Shown: positions 6,942-15,609 of the stretch, piece after piece
How the letters are laid out: every line of letters starts with the position of its first letter
Numbering within the stretch: position 1 is the first letter of the stretch
NCBI GenBank assembly: GCA_902788605.1
Contig: CADAKX010000008.1
Location: forward strand, 1 to 64,000
Reading direction: 5' to 3'
Length of the DNA: 64,000 nt
DNA from: an uncultured Prevotellaceae bacterium
Lineage (GTDB): Bacteria; Bacteroidota; Bacteroidia; Bacteroidales; Bacteroidaceae
Translations under genes and position numbers: made by a program
Notes under the pieces: model-generated
Seen by the model: only the letters and a program-made list of their open reading frames with translations
Told to the model about the DNA's origin: nothing
Databases searched by the model: none

Positions 6942-8078
6942 CTACTTTTGTGGCAATCGTTCCTTGGCATTAAGGTACGATTTATAAGAGGTGAAGCCAC
7001 TGGCCTCTGCAGCACTTTCGTCTGTGGAGTTGGGATGCTGGGCTTTATAATGCTCGAAGTAGTTGAGACGCAAGCCATTGACATAGTCGGAGAATCCACC
7101 GAAGCGTTCGGTAAAGACCTTGGAGACGTATCGGCGACTGAAGTTACAGCGCTCTACGACCTGCTCGAGTTTAAGATGCGAATCGAGATAGGCTGCCTCG
7201 GTGTTGACAAAGAGCTCGATCTCTGCGGCTATTCTGTTGCTGCGCTCCTCGGCCAACTCTTCGTCATCGTTGTCTTCTGCCTCTTCATCTTCATCATCAT
7301 CCGTGAGAATGGCTGCACGGCGCCATACTGGCATCACGTTCAAGAGTAGGGTAATGTTGAAGATGGCCAGGGGGATGCACAAGAATGCCATGACTGTTGG
7401 CGAGTTGGTGATGAAGGCTGGCCAAAGGAATGGGGTGAGGATGATGGGTGTCAGCCACATGCGGTGGGCATATTCGGTGGGGAAGTCGTCGGGGTTGGAA
7501 TAGTTCAACTCTCGGGCTTTTTTTATCCATTCCCTAACTTGCCACATGGCGACACTGGCATAACCGATCATGCTGATACTTACCACGATCACGACGATGT
7601 TCCAGGCCTCGAGGAACTGCTGACTAAGGAGTTGTCCTGACGGCCACCAGGCATTGACCACAAGCGGCGCTATGGCTATGAATGTGATAGTGGCCGCAAT
7701 CGCATTGGCTTTCTTCCACACTTTCCATTGCTTTACCGTACCGAAGAAACAGAAAATCAGCGCTCCGCAGTAGAAATAGTAGGTGCAGGGGAAATAGGAT
7801 TTCATGAGTATCCACGCTGCCTCATTCTGCGGATTCAATACGTATGGCAGCAGAACTGTGCCGCAAAGATAGATGATGACCTGCATTTTGCGGTCGGGCC
7901 AGATGTAGGCTCTGCGCTCCTTGGGGGTACCGCAGTTGTGTACGCCACGGACGACGGAGAAGACCCAACAGGTGACAAGATAGACTGTTGCCGTCACTCC
8001 ATACCAATATGTAGAATCTATTTGTACCATAATCGATGGCAATGTTGCGATTAAGCGAGTGCAAAAGAGCTTGCTCAT
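6942..8078 (-). CDS. Membrane-anchored AraC-type transcription regulator
   Basis: The 378-residue protein has six or seven hydrophobic helices in its first 240 residues. An Asp/Glu-rich linker (DDDEDEEAEDNDDEE) follows, then a C-terminal AraC-like helix-turn-helix with HLKLEQVVERCNFSRRYVSKVF and FSDYVNGLRLNYFEHY. It probably senses a membrane or extracellular signal and binds DNA while tethered. The ATG at 8078 is preferred over a TTG at 8096; a later ATG at 8030-8028 (MVQIDS) is possible. Its promoter contains a 7-bp inverted repeat, compatible with autoregulation, and a histidine kinase gene is divergent from it. Target genes are unknown. Confidence 0.8.
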   Translation of the reverse strand: MSKLFCTRLIATLPSIMVQIDSTYWYGVTATVYLVTCWVFSVVRGVHNCGTPKERRAYIWPDRKMQVIIYLCGTVLLPYVLNPQNEAAWILMKSYFPCTYYFYCGALIFCFFGTVKQWKVWKKANAIAATITFIAIAPLVVNAWWPSGQLLSQQFLEAWNIVVIVVSISMIGYASVAMWQVREWIKKARELNYSNPDDFPTEYAHRMWLTPIILTPFLWPAFITNSPTVMAFLCIPLAIFNITLLLNVMPVWRRAAILTDDDEDEEAEDNDDEELAEERSNRIAAEIELFVNTEAAYLDSHLKLEQVVERCNFSRRYVSKVFTERFGGFSDYVNGLRLNYFEHYKAQHPNSTDESAAEASGFTSYKSYLNAKERLPQK

Positions 8079-8100
8079 TTTGTCGAGCGTGAGCAACTTC

Positions 8101-8124
8101 GCACAGTCTCACTGTGCAAAGATA
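8101..8124 (-). promoter_or_regulatory. Promoter with palindromic operator candidate
   Basis: The -7 element TATCTTTG occupies 8117-8124. The palindrome GCACAGT-CTC-ACTGTGC at 8101-8117 starts at the last base of the -7 box and covers the predicted transcription start. A protein bound there would block initiation. Confidence 0.55.
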
Positions 8125-8160
8125 CTATTTTTTTTTGACTTAGGTACCATATTTTCTATT

Positions 8161-8333
8161 TTTTCTATATCTTTGGCTTCGCCGAAGATACTTCGCCTCG
8201 GAAATGAAAAGAAAAACTTGTTTTCCTTTTGCATTTCTCTCGGCTTTTCTATATCTTTGGCTTCGCCGAAGATACTTCGCCTCGGAAATGAAAAGAAAAA
8301 CTTGTTTTCCTTTTGCATTTCTCTCGGCTTTTC
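8161..8333. repeat. 84-bp tandem repeat, two copies, each with a promoter-like box
   Basis: 8161-8244 and 8245-8328 are identical 84-base units, and identity runs 5 bases further into a third partial unit. Each unit contains TATCTTTG (8168-8175, 8252-8259), followed by a small CTTCGCCGAAG hairpin. The unit is 28 codons long, so frames on both strands stay open, which creates spurious long frames. A third TATCTTTG at 8335 starts the real kinase promoter. Confidence 0.9.
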
Positions 8334-8334
8334 G

Positions 8335-8342
8335 TATCTTTG
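8335..8342 (+). promoter_or_regulatory. Promoter -7 element proximal to the histidine kinase
   Basis: TATCTTTG lies 14 bases upstream of the ATG at 8357, giving a very short leader. Two more copies of the box lie 83 and 167 bases upstream in the tandem repeat. Confidence 0.7.
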
Positions 8343-8356
8343 CACCCAAAATCGAG

Positions 8357-9289
8357 ATGATGATGAAACAACCGGGAATTTCGACAATGCTGCTTTGTGG
8401 GCTGAGCTCGCTGCTGATGGTCTCGTGCCAGGAGCAGGAGATCAGATTCTATAATATCATGGCATTGGTGCTTATCATCCTGGTCTTTGGCCTTTTCGTC
8501 TATTTCCATCATCGCTCGTCTGTTCGCTTGAAAAAGGCTTATCGCGAGCTGGAGATTGCCAATAATCGTGCTCAGGAGTTGTCGCGCATGAAGAGTGATT
8601 TCATCCAGCAGATTTCCCATGAGATCCGTACGCCGCTCAACATCCTTTCTGGGTTCACTCAGGTGCTGACCATGCAGGGGGCCAAGTATGACGAGGCCAC
8701 GCTGCAGGAAATGAAGAGCAAGATAACCGAGAATACGGACCGCATCACCAGTCTGGTGAACAAAATGCTGGAGTTGTCGGAAGCCAGAAATCAGACCGTG
8801 ATTGAGAGTAAGGACAAGGTGACGGCTGTTCAGATTGCTACCGAGGCGATTAATGCTTCGGGGATTGCGCATGCCAGCCATCTTGAGTTTGATTTGCTGA
8901 TTGCACCTGATGTCAAGGAGGTTCGTATTCAAACCAATCTTGCAGCAGCTGCGCGCGCCCTGTCGTTGATTCTCGACAACGCCCGAAAATTTACGGCTCC
9001 TGTGGAGGGTCGCCCTCAGACTTTGTCGGACCAGTTGCAGAAGGTGGTGCTGAGGGTGACGGCCTTACATGGGAAATTGTTCTTCTCGGTCGAGGATACG
9101 GGTATGGGCATCCCACACAAGGATGCAGAGCGTATCTTTGACGAATTCGTACAGTTGGATGAGTATTATGAAGGTTGCGGTATAGGCCTGACCGTGGCCC
9201 GTTCGCTGACGCGCCGTATAGCAGGCGATATCAAGGTTGATACGGCCTATATCGGTGGTTCGCGTTTCGTGATGACATTACCTATTTAA
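8357..9289 (+). CDS. Small membrane histidine kinase
   Basis: A 310-residue sensor kinase. The N-terminus looks like a lipoprotein signal (LLMVSC, cysteine 24) directly followed by one membrane helix at about 33-51, so there is almost no sensor domain. A coiled helix leads to the H box QQISHEIRTPLN (phospho-acceptor His88). The ATPase domain shows the N box LILDNARKF, G1 VEDTGMGIP, F box FDEFVQL and G2 GCGIGLTVA. The start at 8357 is chosen because the longer frame runs back through the tandem repeat and the promoter. No response regulator is adjacent. Signal and partner are unknown. Confidence 0.85.
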   Translation: MMMKQPGISTMLLCGLSSLLMVSCQEQEIRFYNIMALVLIILVFGLFVYFHHRSSVRLKKAYRELEIANNRAQELSRMKSDFIQQISHEIRTPLNILSGFTQVLTMQGAKYDEATLQEMKSKITENTDRITSLVNKMLELSEARNQTVIESKDKVTAVQIATEAINASGIAHASHLEFDLLIAPDVKEVRIQTNLAAAARALSLILDNARKFTAPVEGRPQTLSDQLQKVVLRVTALHGKLFFSVEDTGMGIPHKDAERIFDEFVQLDEYYEGCGIGLTVARSLTRRIAGDIKVDTAYIGGSRFVMTLPI

Positions 9290-9290
9290 T

Positions 9291-9325
9291 AAAAAAAATA
9301 GGAGCACCCAGGATGAGTGCTCCTA
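9291..9325 (-). terminator. Intrinsic terminator of the arabinose operon
   Basis: TAGGAGCAC (9299-9307) pairs with GTGCTCCTA (9317-9325). On the minus strand the hairpin is followed by eight T residues. It lies 21 bases after the araA stop and also touches the 3-prime end of the kinase gene. Confidence 0.85.
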
Positions 9326-9346
9326 ATCGTATTTGCAGAGTCTTAC

Positions 9347-10885
9347 TTATTTCAAAGCCTTGTTGAGCATGAAGTACACCTCGTTGTTGCGGAGTGTCTG
9401 CTTGAAGTCGGCAATGTTGGTCTGCTTGTTGATCTTCACATACTCGATGCCCAGCATCTCGGCGAAGTCTTCCCAGTACTCCTCGTTGATGTCGTAAGAG
9501 AAAGCACTGTGGTGAGTACCACCAGCCAGAATCCATGCAGCAGCGCCAATCTCGAAGCTGGGCTGGGGAATCCACAGGGCAGAAGCCACGGGGAGCTTAG
9601 GCATGGGCTTGGGCTCGATGCACTCTACCTCCTGAGAAATCAGGCGGAAGCGGTTGCCCAGATCGACAACGGTGGCCTTGATACCTGCACCGGTCTTAGA
9701 TGTGAACACCAGACGGGCGGTCTGCTGCTTGCGGATGCCGATGCCGAGGAAGTGAACCTCGAGTTTGGGCTTGTCGGTAGCGATCAGAGGACAAACCTCG
9801 AGCATGTGGCTCTGCAGGCATGAGCTGCGGTCGCCAGCGAAGTTCAGGGTGTAGTCCTCGAGGAACGAGCAACCAGTAGGCATGCCCTGCTGGATGACCC
9901 ACAGGGTGCGATAGAGGCAAGCGGTCTTCCAGTCGCCCTCGGCGCCGAAGCCGTAACCCTCCTGCATCAGACGCTGTGAAGCGAGACCAGGAATCTGGTC
10001 GAAGCCGCAGAAGTTGGGATCGTCGATGTTGGCATCACCCAGGTCGTCGAAGTTGGTGGTGAAGGCGGTAGCGCCCTCGTCCTTCAATACGCGGCGCAGG
10101 GCAATCTCGGCCTTGGCGGCATTCTTCACCTTCTCCCAGTAAACCTGCTCACCGCTCTCGTCGATCTTGATGGTGTAGAGTTTCTTGTACTCCTCAACGA
10201 GTTCGTCGGCCTCCTTGTCGGTCACCTGCTTGAAGTACTCCATCAGAGAAGAAACGGGGTAGTAGTCCACATGGTAGCCCAGACGCTGCTCGAACTCTAC
10301 GCGGTCGCCATCGGTCACAGCCACGTTGTTCATGTTCATACCGAACATCAGACAGCGTACGTTGTGAGCGTCGGCAACACCAGCTGCCACGCGAGCCCAA
10401 ACGGCAATCTGCTTCTGAGCCTTCTCGTCCTTCCAGTAGCCGCAAACCACCTTGCGAGCCACGCGCATGCGGGTGCAGATGTGTCCGAACTCGATATCGC
10501 CGTGAGCACTCTGGTTGAGGTTCATGAAGTCCATGTCGATGTCGCTCCAGGGAATCTCGGCGTTATACTGTGTGTGGAAGTGGCAGAGGGGTTTTTGCAG
10601 CTGCTGCAGACCCTTGATCCACATCTTGGCGGGGCTGAAGGTGTGCATCCAGGTGATGATACCTACGCACTTCTCGTCGTTGTTGGCAGCGAGCATGATC
10701 TGCTCTACCTCCTTACTGCTGTTGGCTGTACCTTTATATACAATCTTCACGGGGATGTTGCCGCTCTTGTTGAGGCCGTCAACCATCTCCTTTGAGTGTC
10801 CGTCAACTGCAACTACAGCGTCACCTCCGTACAGGAGCTGTGCGCCAGTTACCCACCAAATCTCGAAATTTTCAAATGCTTTCAT
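9347..10885 (-). CDS. araA: L-arabinose isomerase
   Basis: Converts L-arabinose to L-ribulose in the cytosol with a manganese cofactor. The 512-residue length is normal. It begins with the family hallmark FEIWWVTGAQLLYG and contains EVCPLIAT-type and THHSAFSYD segments; the latter supplies a metal-ligand histidine. An upstream in-frame start at 10939 would overlap the araD end, so MKAFENFE at 10885 is chosen. It lies 28 bp downstream of araD and is the last gene before the terminator. Ribulokinase is not adjacent, so the pathway is incomplete in this cluster. Confidence 0.96.
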   Translation of the reverse strand: MKAFENFEIWWVTGAQLLYGGDAVVAVDGHSKEMVDGLNKSGNIPVKIVYKGTANSSKEVEQIMLAANNDEKCVGIITWMHTFSPAKMWIKGLQQLQKPLCHFHTQYNAEIPWSDIDMDFMNLNQSAHGDIEFGHICTRMRVARKVVCGYWKDEKAQKQIAVWARVAAGVADAHNVRCLMFGMNMNNVAVTDGDRVEFEQRLGYHVDYYPVSSLMEYFKQVTDKEADELVEEYKKLYTIKIDESGEQVYWEKVKNAAKAEIALRRVLKDEGATAFTTNFDDLGDANIDDPNFCGFDQIPGLASQRLMQEGYGFGAEGDWKTACLYRTLWVIQQGMPTGCSFLEDYTLNFAGDRSSCLQSHMLEVCPLIATDKPKLEVHFLGIGIRKQQTARLVFTSKTGAGIKATVVDLGNRFRLISQEVECIEPKPMPKLPVASALWIPQPSFEIGAAAWILAGGTHHSAFSYDINEEYWEDFAEMLGIEYVKINKQTNIADFKQTLRNNEVYFMLNKALK

Positions 10886-10913
10886 AATAGTGAATGTATA
10901 ATAGCGATTAGTA

Positions 10914-11624
10914 TTAATGTTTCTGTCCCTTTTGGCCATAATAGGCGTTGGGTCCGTGCTTACGCATGTAGTGCTTCTCGATGAGCAGCGGATTCATGGT
11001 GAGGTTGGGATTCACCGAGAAAGCCACGAAGGCCATCTTGGCGCACTGCTCCATCACCTTGGCGTTGTAAACGGCATTGTCGGGTGAGGTGCCCCATGAG
11101 AACGGACCATGGTTCTTGACCAGCACAGCGGGTGTGTGGTCAGGATTGATCTTGCGGATGTTCAGAATCTCGTCTACGATGACGTTGCCTGTCTCCAGTT
11201 CGTACTGACCCTTGACCTCAGCCTCGGTCATGTCGCGCGTGCAGGGGATATCCTTATAGAAGTAGTCGGCGTGGGTGGTGCCGATGTTGGGGATGTCCTT
11301 GCCGGCCTGAGCGAAGGCAGTGGCGTAGGTAGAGTGGGTGTGAACAACACCCTGGATGTTGGGGAAGGCCTTATATAATACAAGGTGTGTGGGCGTGTCG
11401 CTCGATGGGTTGAGGTCGCCTTCGACCACCTTGCCACTCTCGAGGTCAACAACCACCATGTCCTCAGCCTTCATCTCGTCGTAGCTCACGCCCGAGGGCT
11501 TGATGACAACGAGGCCTTTTTCACGGTCGATACCCGAGACGTTGCCCCAGGTAAAGATTACAAGTCCCTGCTTTACAAGGTCCAGATTGGCCTTGAATAC
11601 TTTCTGTTTGAGTTCTTCTAGCAT
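10914..11624 (-). CDS. araD: L-ribulose-5-phosphate 4-epimerase
   Basis: Interconverts L-ribulose 5-phosphate and D-xylulose 5-phosphate, linking arabinose to the pentose phosphate pathway. The 236 residues show the class II aldolase/epimerase features: [16 protein letters not shown], the zinc-binding [13 protein letters not shown] and [11 protein letters not shown]. The start at MLEELKQK (11624) is preferred over an in-frame start seven codons upstream. It lies between araR and araA on the same strand. Confidence 0.95.
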   Translation of the reverse strand: MLEELKQKVFKANLDLVKQGLVIFTWGNVSGIDREKGLVVIKPSGVSYDEMKAEDMVVVDLESGKVVEGDLNPSSDTPTHLVLYKAFPNIQGVVHTHSTYATAFAQAGKDIPNIGTTHADYFYKDIPCTRDMTEAEVKGQYELETGNVIVDEILNIRKINPDHTPAVLVKNHGPFSWGTSPDNAVYNAKVMEQCAKMAFVAFSVNPNLTMNPLLIEKHYMRKHGPNAYYGQKGQKH

Positions 11625-11687
11625 ACTGTAAATTAGTTTATTCAAAAACCTTTGCCCCCCACCAGATGCGGGGTGGGGAGCTAAGGG

Positions 11688-12362
11688 TTATAGTTTAAAG
11701 TTAGAATCTTCGTTAAACGCCTTATTATTAAAACGGTATAAGGCGGCACCACGTTTTGATGTCTTCTTATCGATCAGGTTGGTCTTCTCGATGAAGTCCA
11801 TTTCCTTGATGCGCTTGCGGAAGTTTCGCTTATCGACCTCCTCGCCAATGACGGCCTCGTAGAGGCGCTGCAACTGGGTGAGCGTAAACAACTGAGGAAG
11901 CAGGCGGAAGCTGATGGGAGCAGTCTTGATCTTCTGGCGCATGATGCGCAGGGCCTGCTCCACCATCTTGTTGTGGTCGGAATAGAGGGCGGGAATCTCG
12001 TTGATGTCAACCCATTCCACGCCGTGCTCCAGACGCAACTTCTCGCTGTAGTCCTTGACATTGATCAGCGCATAGTAGGCAATCGATATGACGCGCTCGC
12101 CGGGGTCGCGGTCAATGCTACCGAAAGCACCCACCTGGCGCATATACAGGTTGTTGAGTCCCGTCAGCGTCTTCAATGTGCGTTTTGCGGCGTCGTCAAT
12201 GCTCTCGTCGGCAGCGACGAAGCCTCCATAGAGGCTCCACTCGCCACGTCCGGGGTCCATCTGGCGTCGGCCGATGAGCACCTTCAGCTTCTGCTCATCG
12301 AAACCGAAGATGATGACGTCGACCGACACCCAGACTTTCGAATGTTCAATATAGTAAGTCAT
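11688..12362 (-). CDS. araR: Nudix-type transcriptional regulator of arabinose use
   Basis: The N-terminal part (about 1-145) is a Nudix-like domain with GRRQMDPGRGEWSLYGGFV, but the catalytic Nudix box is degenerate: after GGFV there is ADESIDDAAKRTLKTLTG instead of the REExxEE pattern. The C-terminal part (about 150-220) is a winged-helix domain (FTLTQLQRLYEAV, RNFRKRIKEM). This matches the NrtR-related AraR described from Bacteroides thetaiotaomicron, which senses L-arabinose. Its position between the sugar transporters and araD supports the assignment. It probably uses the domain as a ligand sensor without hydrolysis. Confidence 0.9.
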   Translation of the reverse strand: MTYYIEHSKVWVSVDVIIFGFDEQKLKVLIGRRQMDPGRGEWSLYGGFVAADESIDDAAKRTLKTLTGLNNLYMRQVGAFGSIDRDPGERVISIAYYALINVKDYSEKLRLEHGVEWVDINEIPALYSDHNKMVEQALRIMRQKIKTAPISFRLLPQLFTLTQLQRLYEAVIGEEVDKRNFRKRIKEMDFIEKTNLIDKKTSKRGAALYRFNNKAFNEDSNFKL

Positions 12363-12406
12363 TGCAATTATGCATTAAGCATTAAGAATTATGCATTAAA
12401 AACGGC

Positions 12407-14086
12407 TTACCAGAAATAATAGTAGAAGGCTGCGGTGAAGCCCAGGATGATAACCGTGTGGATAACATCCCACTTGTTCCAGCTGGCACGTGTGGCAGCC
12501 ACCTGCTCGGGGGTAGAGGTGCCGAATACCAAGCCCTGGATCTTCTTCTCGTCGGGAGCCTCGGTGATGAGAGACACGACGATGACAACCAAGCAGCAGA
12601 CAACCAGCATGGCGCCGCAGAAGAACAGCCAGTTGAAGTCATAGAACACAGCCTTGAACCATGAGTCGGCAGCGTCGGTGGCGTTGCTGTAGTACACCTT
12701 GGCACCCAGACGGGTGAGACCGATGATGATACCTGAGAGCAAGCCCCACATACCACCCTTGGCAGAAGCACGCTTCCAGCAGATACCCAGCAGGAAGGCA
12801 GAGGCAATACCAGGAGCAAGCACAGACTGAACGTCCTGCAGGTAGTTATAGAGCACGTCGCCTACAGAGCGCATGATGGGAATCCACAGGATGCCGAGAA
12901 TCACGATGACCACAGTGGCAATCTGACCGATGCGCACCAGCTGCTTCTCGGGAGTCTCGGGCTTGAGGCGCTTCCAGAAGTCAATGGTGAACAGCATGGC
13001 TGAAGAGTTGAACAGAGATGCCAGTGAAGACATCAGGGCTGCCAGAATACCGCAGACCACCAGACCCTTTACACCAGCAGGCAGCAACTTGGCCACGAGG
13101 GTGGGGAAGGCAGCGTCGGGGGTAGAGAGCACGAACACCTCGCCGTTGGGCAGGGTAACACCCTTGGTGCTCATGGCGAATGCAATCATACCGGGGATGA
13201 GGAACAGGAACACGGGCAGCAGCTTCAGATAAGCACCGAAGATGGTACCACGGCGAGCCTCTTTCTCGTTCTTACCAGAGAGTACACGCTGAACGATGTA
13301 CTGGTCGGTACACCAATACCAGAAACCGATAACGGCAGAACCGATGAGGGCACCCAGCCAAGGATAGTTGGCGTCGCGGTTGTCGCGGATGAGCGAGGTC
13401 ATCTTGTCGCCATACTCGTTGGCGTCAACAGCACCGCAGATAGACATCATCTGATCCCATCCGCCCAGAGCCTTGAAGCCCAGCACGAGGATGATGAGTG
13501 AACCGAGGAGCAGGATAGGAGTCTGGAGCACAGAGGTGTAGAGCACGCTCTTCATACCACCGAAGATGGTGTAGAGGGCAGTGATGAGCACCAGGCCGAT
13601 AGCGGCAATCCAGAAGAAGTCGATACCCCACAGCTCTTCGATGCCAAACACCTGCTGGAACACCAGACCACCGGCATAAACGGTGACGGCCACCTTGGTG
13701 AGCACGTAAGAGATGAGTGAGATGACAGAGAGAATGGTGCGGCTCTCCTTGTTGAAGCGGCGCTCCAGGAACTCAGGCATGGTGTAAACCATACTGCGTG
13801 TGTAGAAAGGTACGAACACCCAACCCAGGATCAGGATCATCCAACCCTGAATCTCCCAGTGGGCCATTGCCATACCTGACGAAGCACCGGCGCCGGCGAG
13901 GCCGATGAGGTGCTCAGAACCAATGTTTGAGGCGAAGATAGATGCACCGATGGCAATCCATGTTGCATCCTTACCACCCAAGAAATAGTCAGCTGAGTTG
14001 TTGTTCTTCTGACTAACAACCCATACTACGATGCCAATCAGCGCAATTGTGAAGAGGCCGATGACAATCCAGTCTAATAATGCCAT
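12407..14086 (-). CDS. Sodium/solute symporter (SSS family), probable arabinose importer
   Basis: A 559-residue inner-membrane protein with about 14 helices, matching the SSS/SGLT family that couples sugar uptake to sodium. Helix 2 carries ASNIGSEHLIGLAGAGASSGMA, close to the galactose transporter vSGLT, and later FWYWCTDQYIVQR, another family landmark. Its location beside araD, araA and araR makes L-arabinose the likely substrate, which is inference. The next gene in the cluster encodes a second transporter of a different superfamily. Confidence 0.9.
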   Translation of the reverse strand: MALLDWIVIGLFTIALIGIVVWVVSQKNNNSADYFLGGKDATWIAIGASIFASNIGSEHLIGLAGAGASSGMAMAHWEIQGWMILILGWVFVPFYTRSMVYTMPEFLERRFNKESRTILSVISLISYVLTKVAVTVYAGGLVFQQVFGIEELWGIDFFWIAAIGLVLITALYTIFGGMKSVLYTSVLQTPILLLGSLIILVLGFKALGGWDQMMSICGAVDANEYGDKMTSLIRDNRDANYPWLGALIGSAVIGFWYWCTDQYIVQRVLSGKNEKEARRGTIFGAYLKLLPVFLFLIPGMIAFAMSTKGVTLPNGEVFVLSTPDAAFPTLVAKLLPAGVKGLVVCGILAALMSSLASLFNSSAMLFTIDFWKRLKPETPEKQLVRIGQIATVVIVILGILWIPIMRSVGDVLYNYLQDVQSVLAPGIASAFLLGICWKRASAKGGMWGLLSGIIIGLTRLGAKVYYSNATDAADSWFKAVFYDFNWLFFCGAMLVVCCLVVIVVSLITEAPDEKKIQGLVFGTSTPEQVAATRASWNKWDVIHTVIILGFTAAFYYYFW

Positions 14087-14116
14087 AAATTTGTAGTTTT
14101 TTTTAAGTTATTATTG

Positions 14117-15586
14117 TTACTTTCTGTTTTTCCACATAGCAGTCATGTCCTCCAAGGTCTTGCCCTTGGTCTCGGGAACCATCTTCCATACGAAGAGAGC
14201 GGCCAGCAGACAGATGAGGCCATAGAGACCATAGGTGAACCAGTGGCCGAAGTCATCGCCCTCGGTGAGGTGCATGTTGAACATGGGCACGAAGGTAGAA
14301 GAGACGATGAAGTTGAAAATCCACTGGAAAGCCACGGCGATGGCCACAGCACCACCACGGATGGTGTTGGGGAAGATCTCGGCAATGAGCACCCAAGTGA
14401 TGGGGCCCCAAGAGAACATGAATGAGGCGGCGTAGACCATGATAGAGGCGGCAGTGACAAACTCCAGACCAGGACGGCCGAAGCTGACAGCTACGCCCAG
14501 GGCACCGATGGCCATACCGATAGAACCCCAGATGAGCAGTGGCTTGCGGCCCCACTTCTCGACAGTGAAGATGGCCACGAGGGTGAAGAGGATGTTGACG
14601 ACACCCATAAATACGGTGAGGATCATGGGGTTGTCCATGCCCATGTCGCCGAAGATGCGTGGTGCATAGTAGAGCACGGCGTTGATACCCACGGCCTGCT
14701 GGAACACTGACAGCATGATGCCGACGAAGATGCAGACAAAGCCATAGGTCATCAGCTTCTCGGTCTTCACTACCATAGTGTCCTTGATATCCTGCAGAAT
14801 CTGCTGGGCCTTGCTGGCGCCGTTGATCTTCGACAGAATGGTCAGAGCCTTCTGGTCCTGATTGATAGACACGAGATAACGCGGGGTCTCGGGCACGAAG
14901 CAGATGAGCAGGGCGAAGAGGCCTGCGGGCACTGCCTCACTACCGAACATATAGCGCCAACCGGTGGTCACTGTCCACTGTGCTGCGGGGTTGATGGCTG
15001 CGAGGCCCTTTCCCATCTCCTCGACCAGGGGCTGAATGTGGTCGCCCAGGATGAAGAAGTTGACGAAGTAAACCACCAGCTGACCGAAGATAATGGCAAA
15101 CTGGTTCCAAGAAACCAGCATGCCGCGGATGCCAGAGGGGGCCACCTCGCCGATGTACATGGGGCAGATGGCAGAAGCCAAACCTACGCCGATGCCGCCA
15201 ATCACGCGGTAGAAGTTGAACATGATGAGCAATGAGTAGGTGGGTGTACCATATTCAAAGAACAGGAACTCGGGATCCATGCTGCCCAGTGCTGAGATAA
15301 AGAACAGAAGACCTGCGATGATGAGTGACTTCTTGCGGCCGAGGTTGGTGGCCAGGAAGCCAGAGATGGCTGAACCGATGATACAGCCAATCAGAGCACT
15401 GGCAGAGGTAAAGCCGTGCCAGCCATCAGTATAGTCGAAGTCAGCAGCCTCCTTGAAGAAAGCCTGAAGTCCCTTTTCTGCGCCAGAGATGACAGCAGTG
15501 TCGTAGCCGAACAGGAGTCCGCCCAACACTGCTACCATGACGATGCTAATCAAGTAGCCTCTGCTACCGTTTTCGTTCTGTGCCAT
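14117..15586 (-). CDS. MFS sugar:proton symporter (AraE/XylE type)
   Basis: The 489-residue, 12-helix major facilitator protein carries sugar-porter signatures: GYDTAVISGA after helix 1, NLGRKKSL between helices 2 and 3, RVIGGIGVGLAS in helix 4 and VPETPRYLV at the end of the first half, then PETKGKTLE at the C-terminus. It would import a pentose, presumably arabinose, with protons. MAQNENG at 15586 is preferred over an in-frame start three codons upstream. A short AT-rich repeat (15587-15614) separates it from galM. Confidence 0.92.
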   Translation of the reverse strand: MAQNENGSRGYLISIVMVAVLGGLLFGYDTAVISGAEKGLQAFFKEAADFDYTDGWHGFTSASALIGCIIGSAISGFLATNLGRKKSLIIAGLLFFISALGSMDPEFLFFEYGTPTYSLLIMFNFYRVIGGIGVGLASAICPMYIGEVAPSGIRGMLVSWNQFAIIFGQLVVYFVNFFILGDHIQPLVEEMGKGLAAINPAAQWTVTTGWRYMFGSEAVPAGLFALLICFVPETPRYLVSINQDQKALTILSKINGASKAQQILQDIKDTMVVKTEKLMTYGFVCIFVGIMLSVFQQAVGINAVLYYAPRIFGDMGMDNPMILTVFMGVVNILFTLVAIFTVEKWGRKPLLIWGSIGMAIGALGVAVSFGRPGLEFVTAASIMVYAASFMFSWGPITWVLIAEIFPNTIRGGAVAIAVAFQWIFNFIVSSTFVPMFNMHLTEGDDFGHWFTYGLYGLICLLAALFVWKMVPETKGKTLEDMTAMWKNRK

Positions 15587-15609
15587 AATTATCAATTGTC
15601 AATTTTCAA

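Noticed and set aside
8161-8333. CRISPR array
   Set aside because: Two directly adjacent 84-bp identical units with no spacers and no cas genes.
8109-8387. 92-codon minus-strand frame with a repeated FFFSFPRRSIFGEAKD peptide
   Set aside because: It exists only because the 84-bp tandem repeat is a multiple of three and lacks stops. It contains the kinase promoter and has no recognised family.
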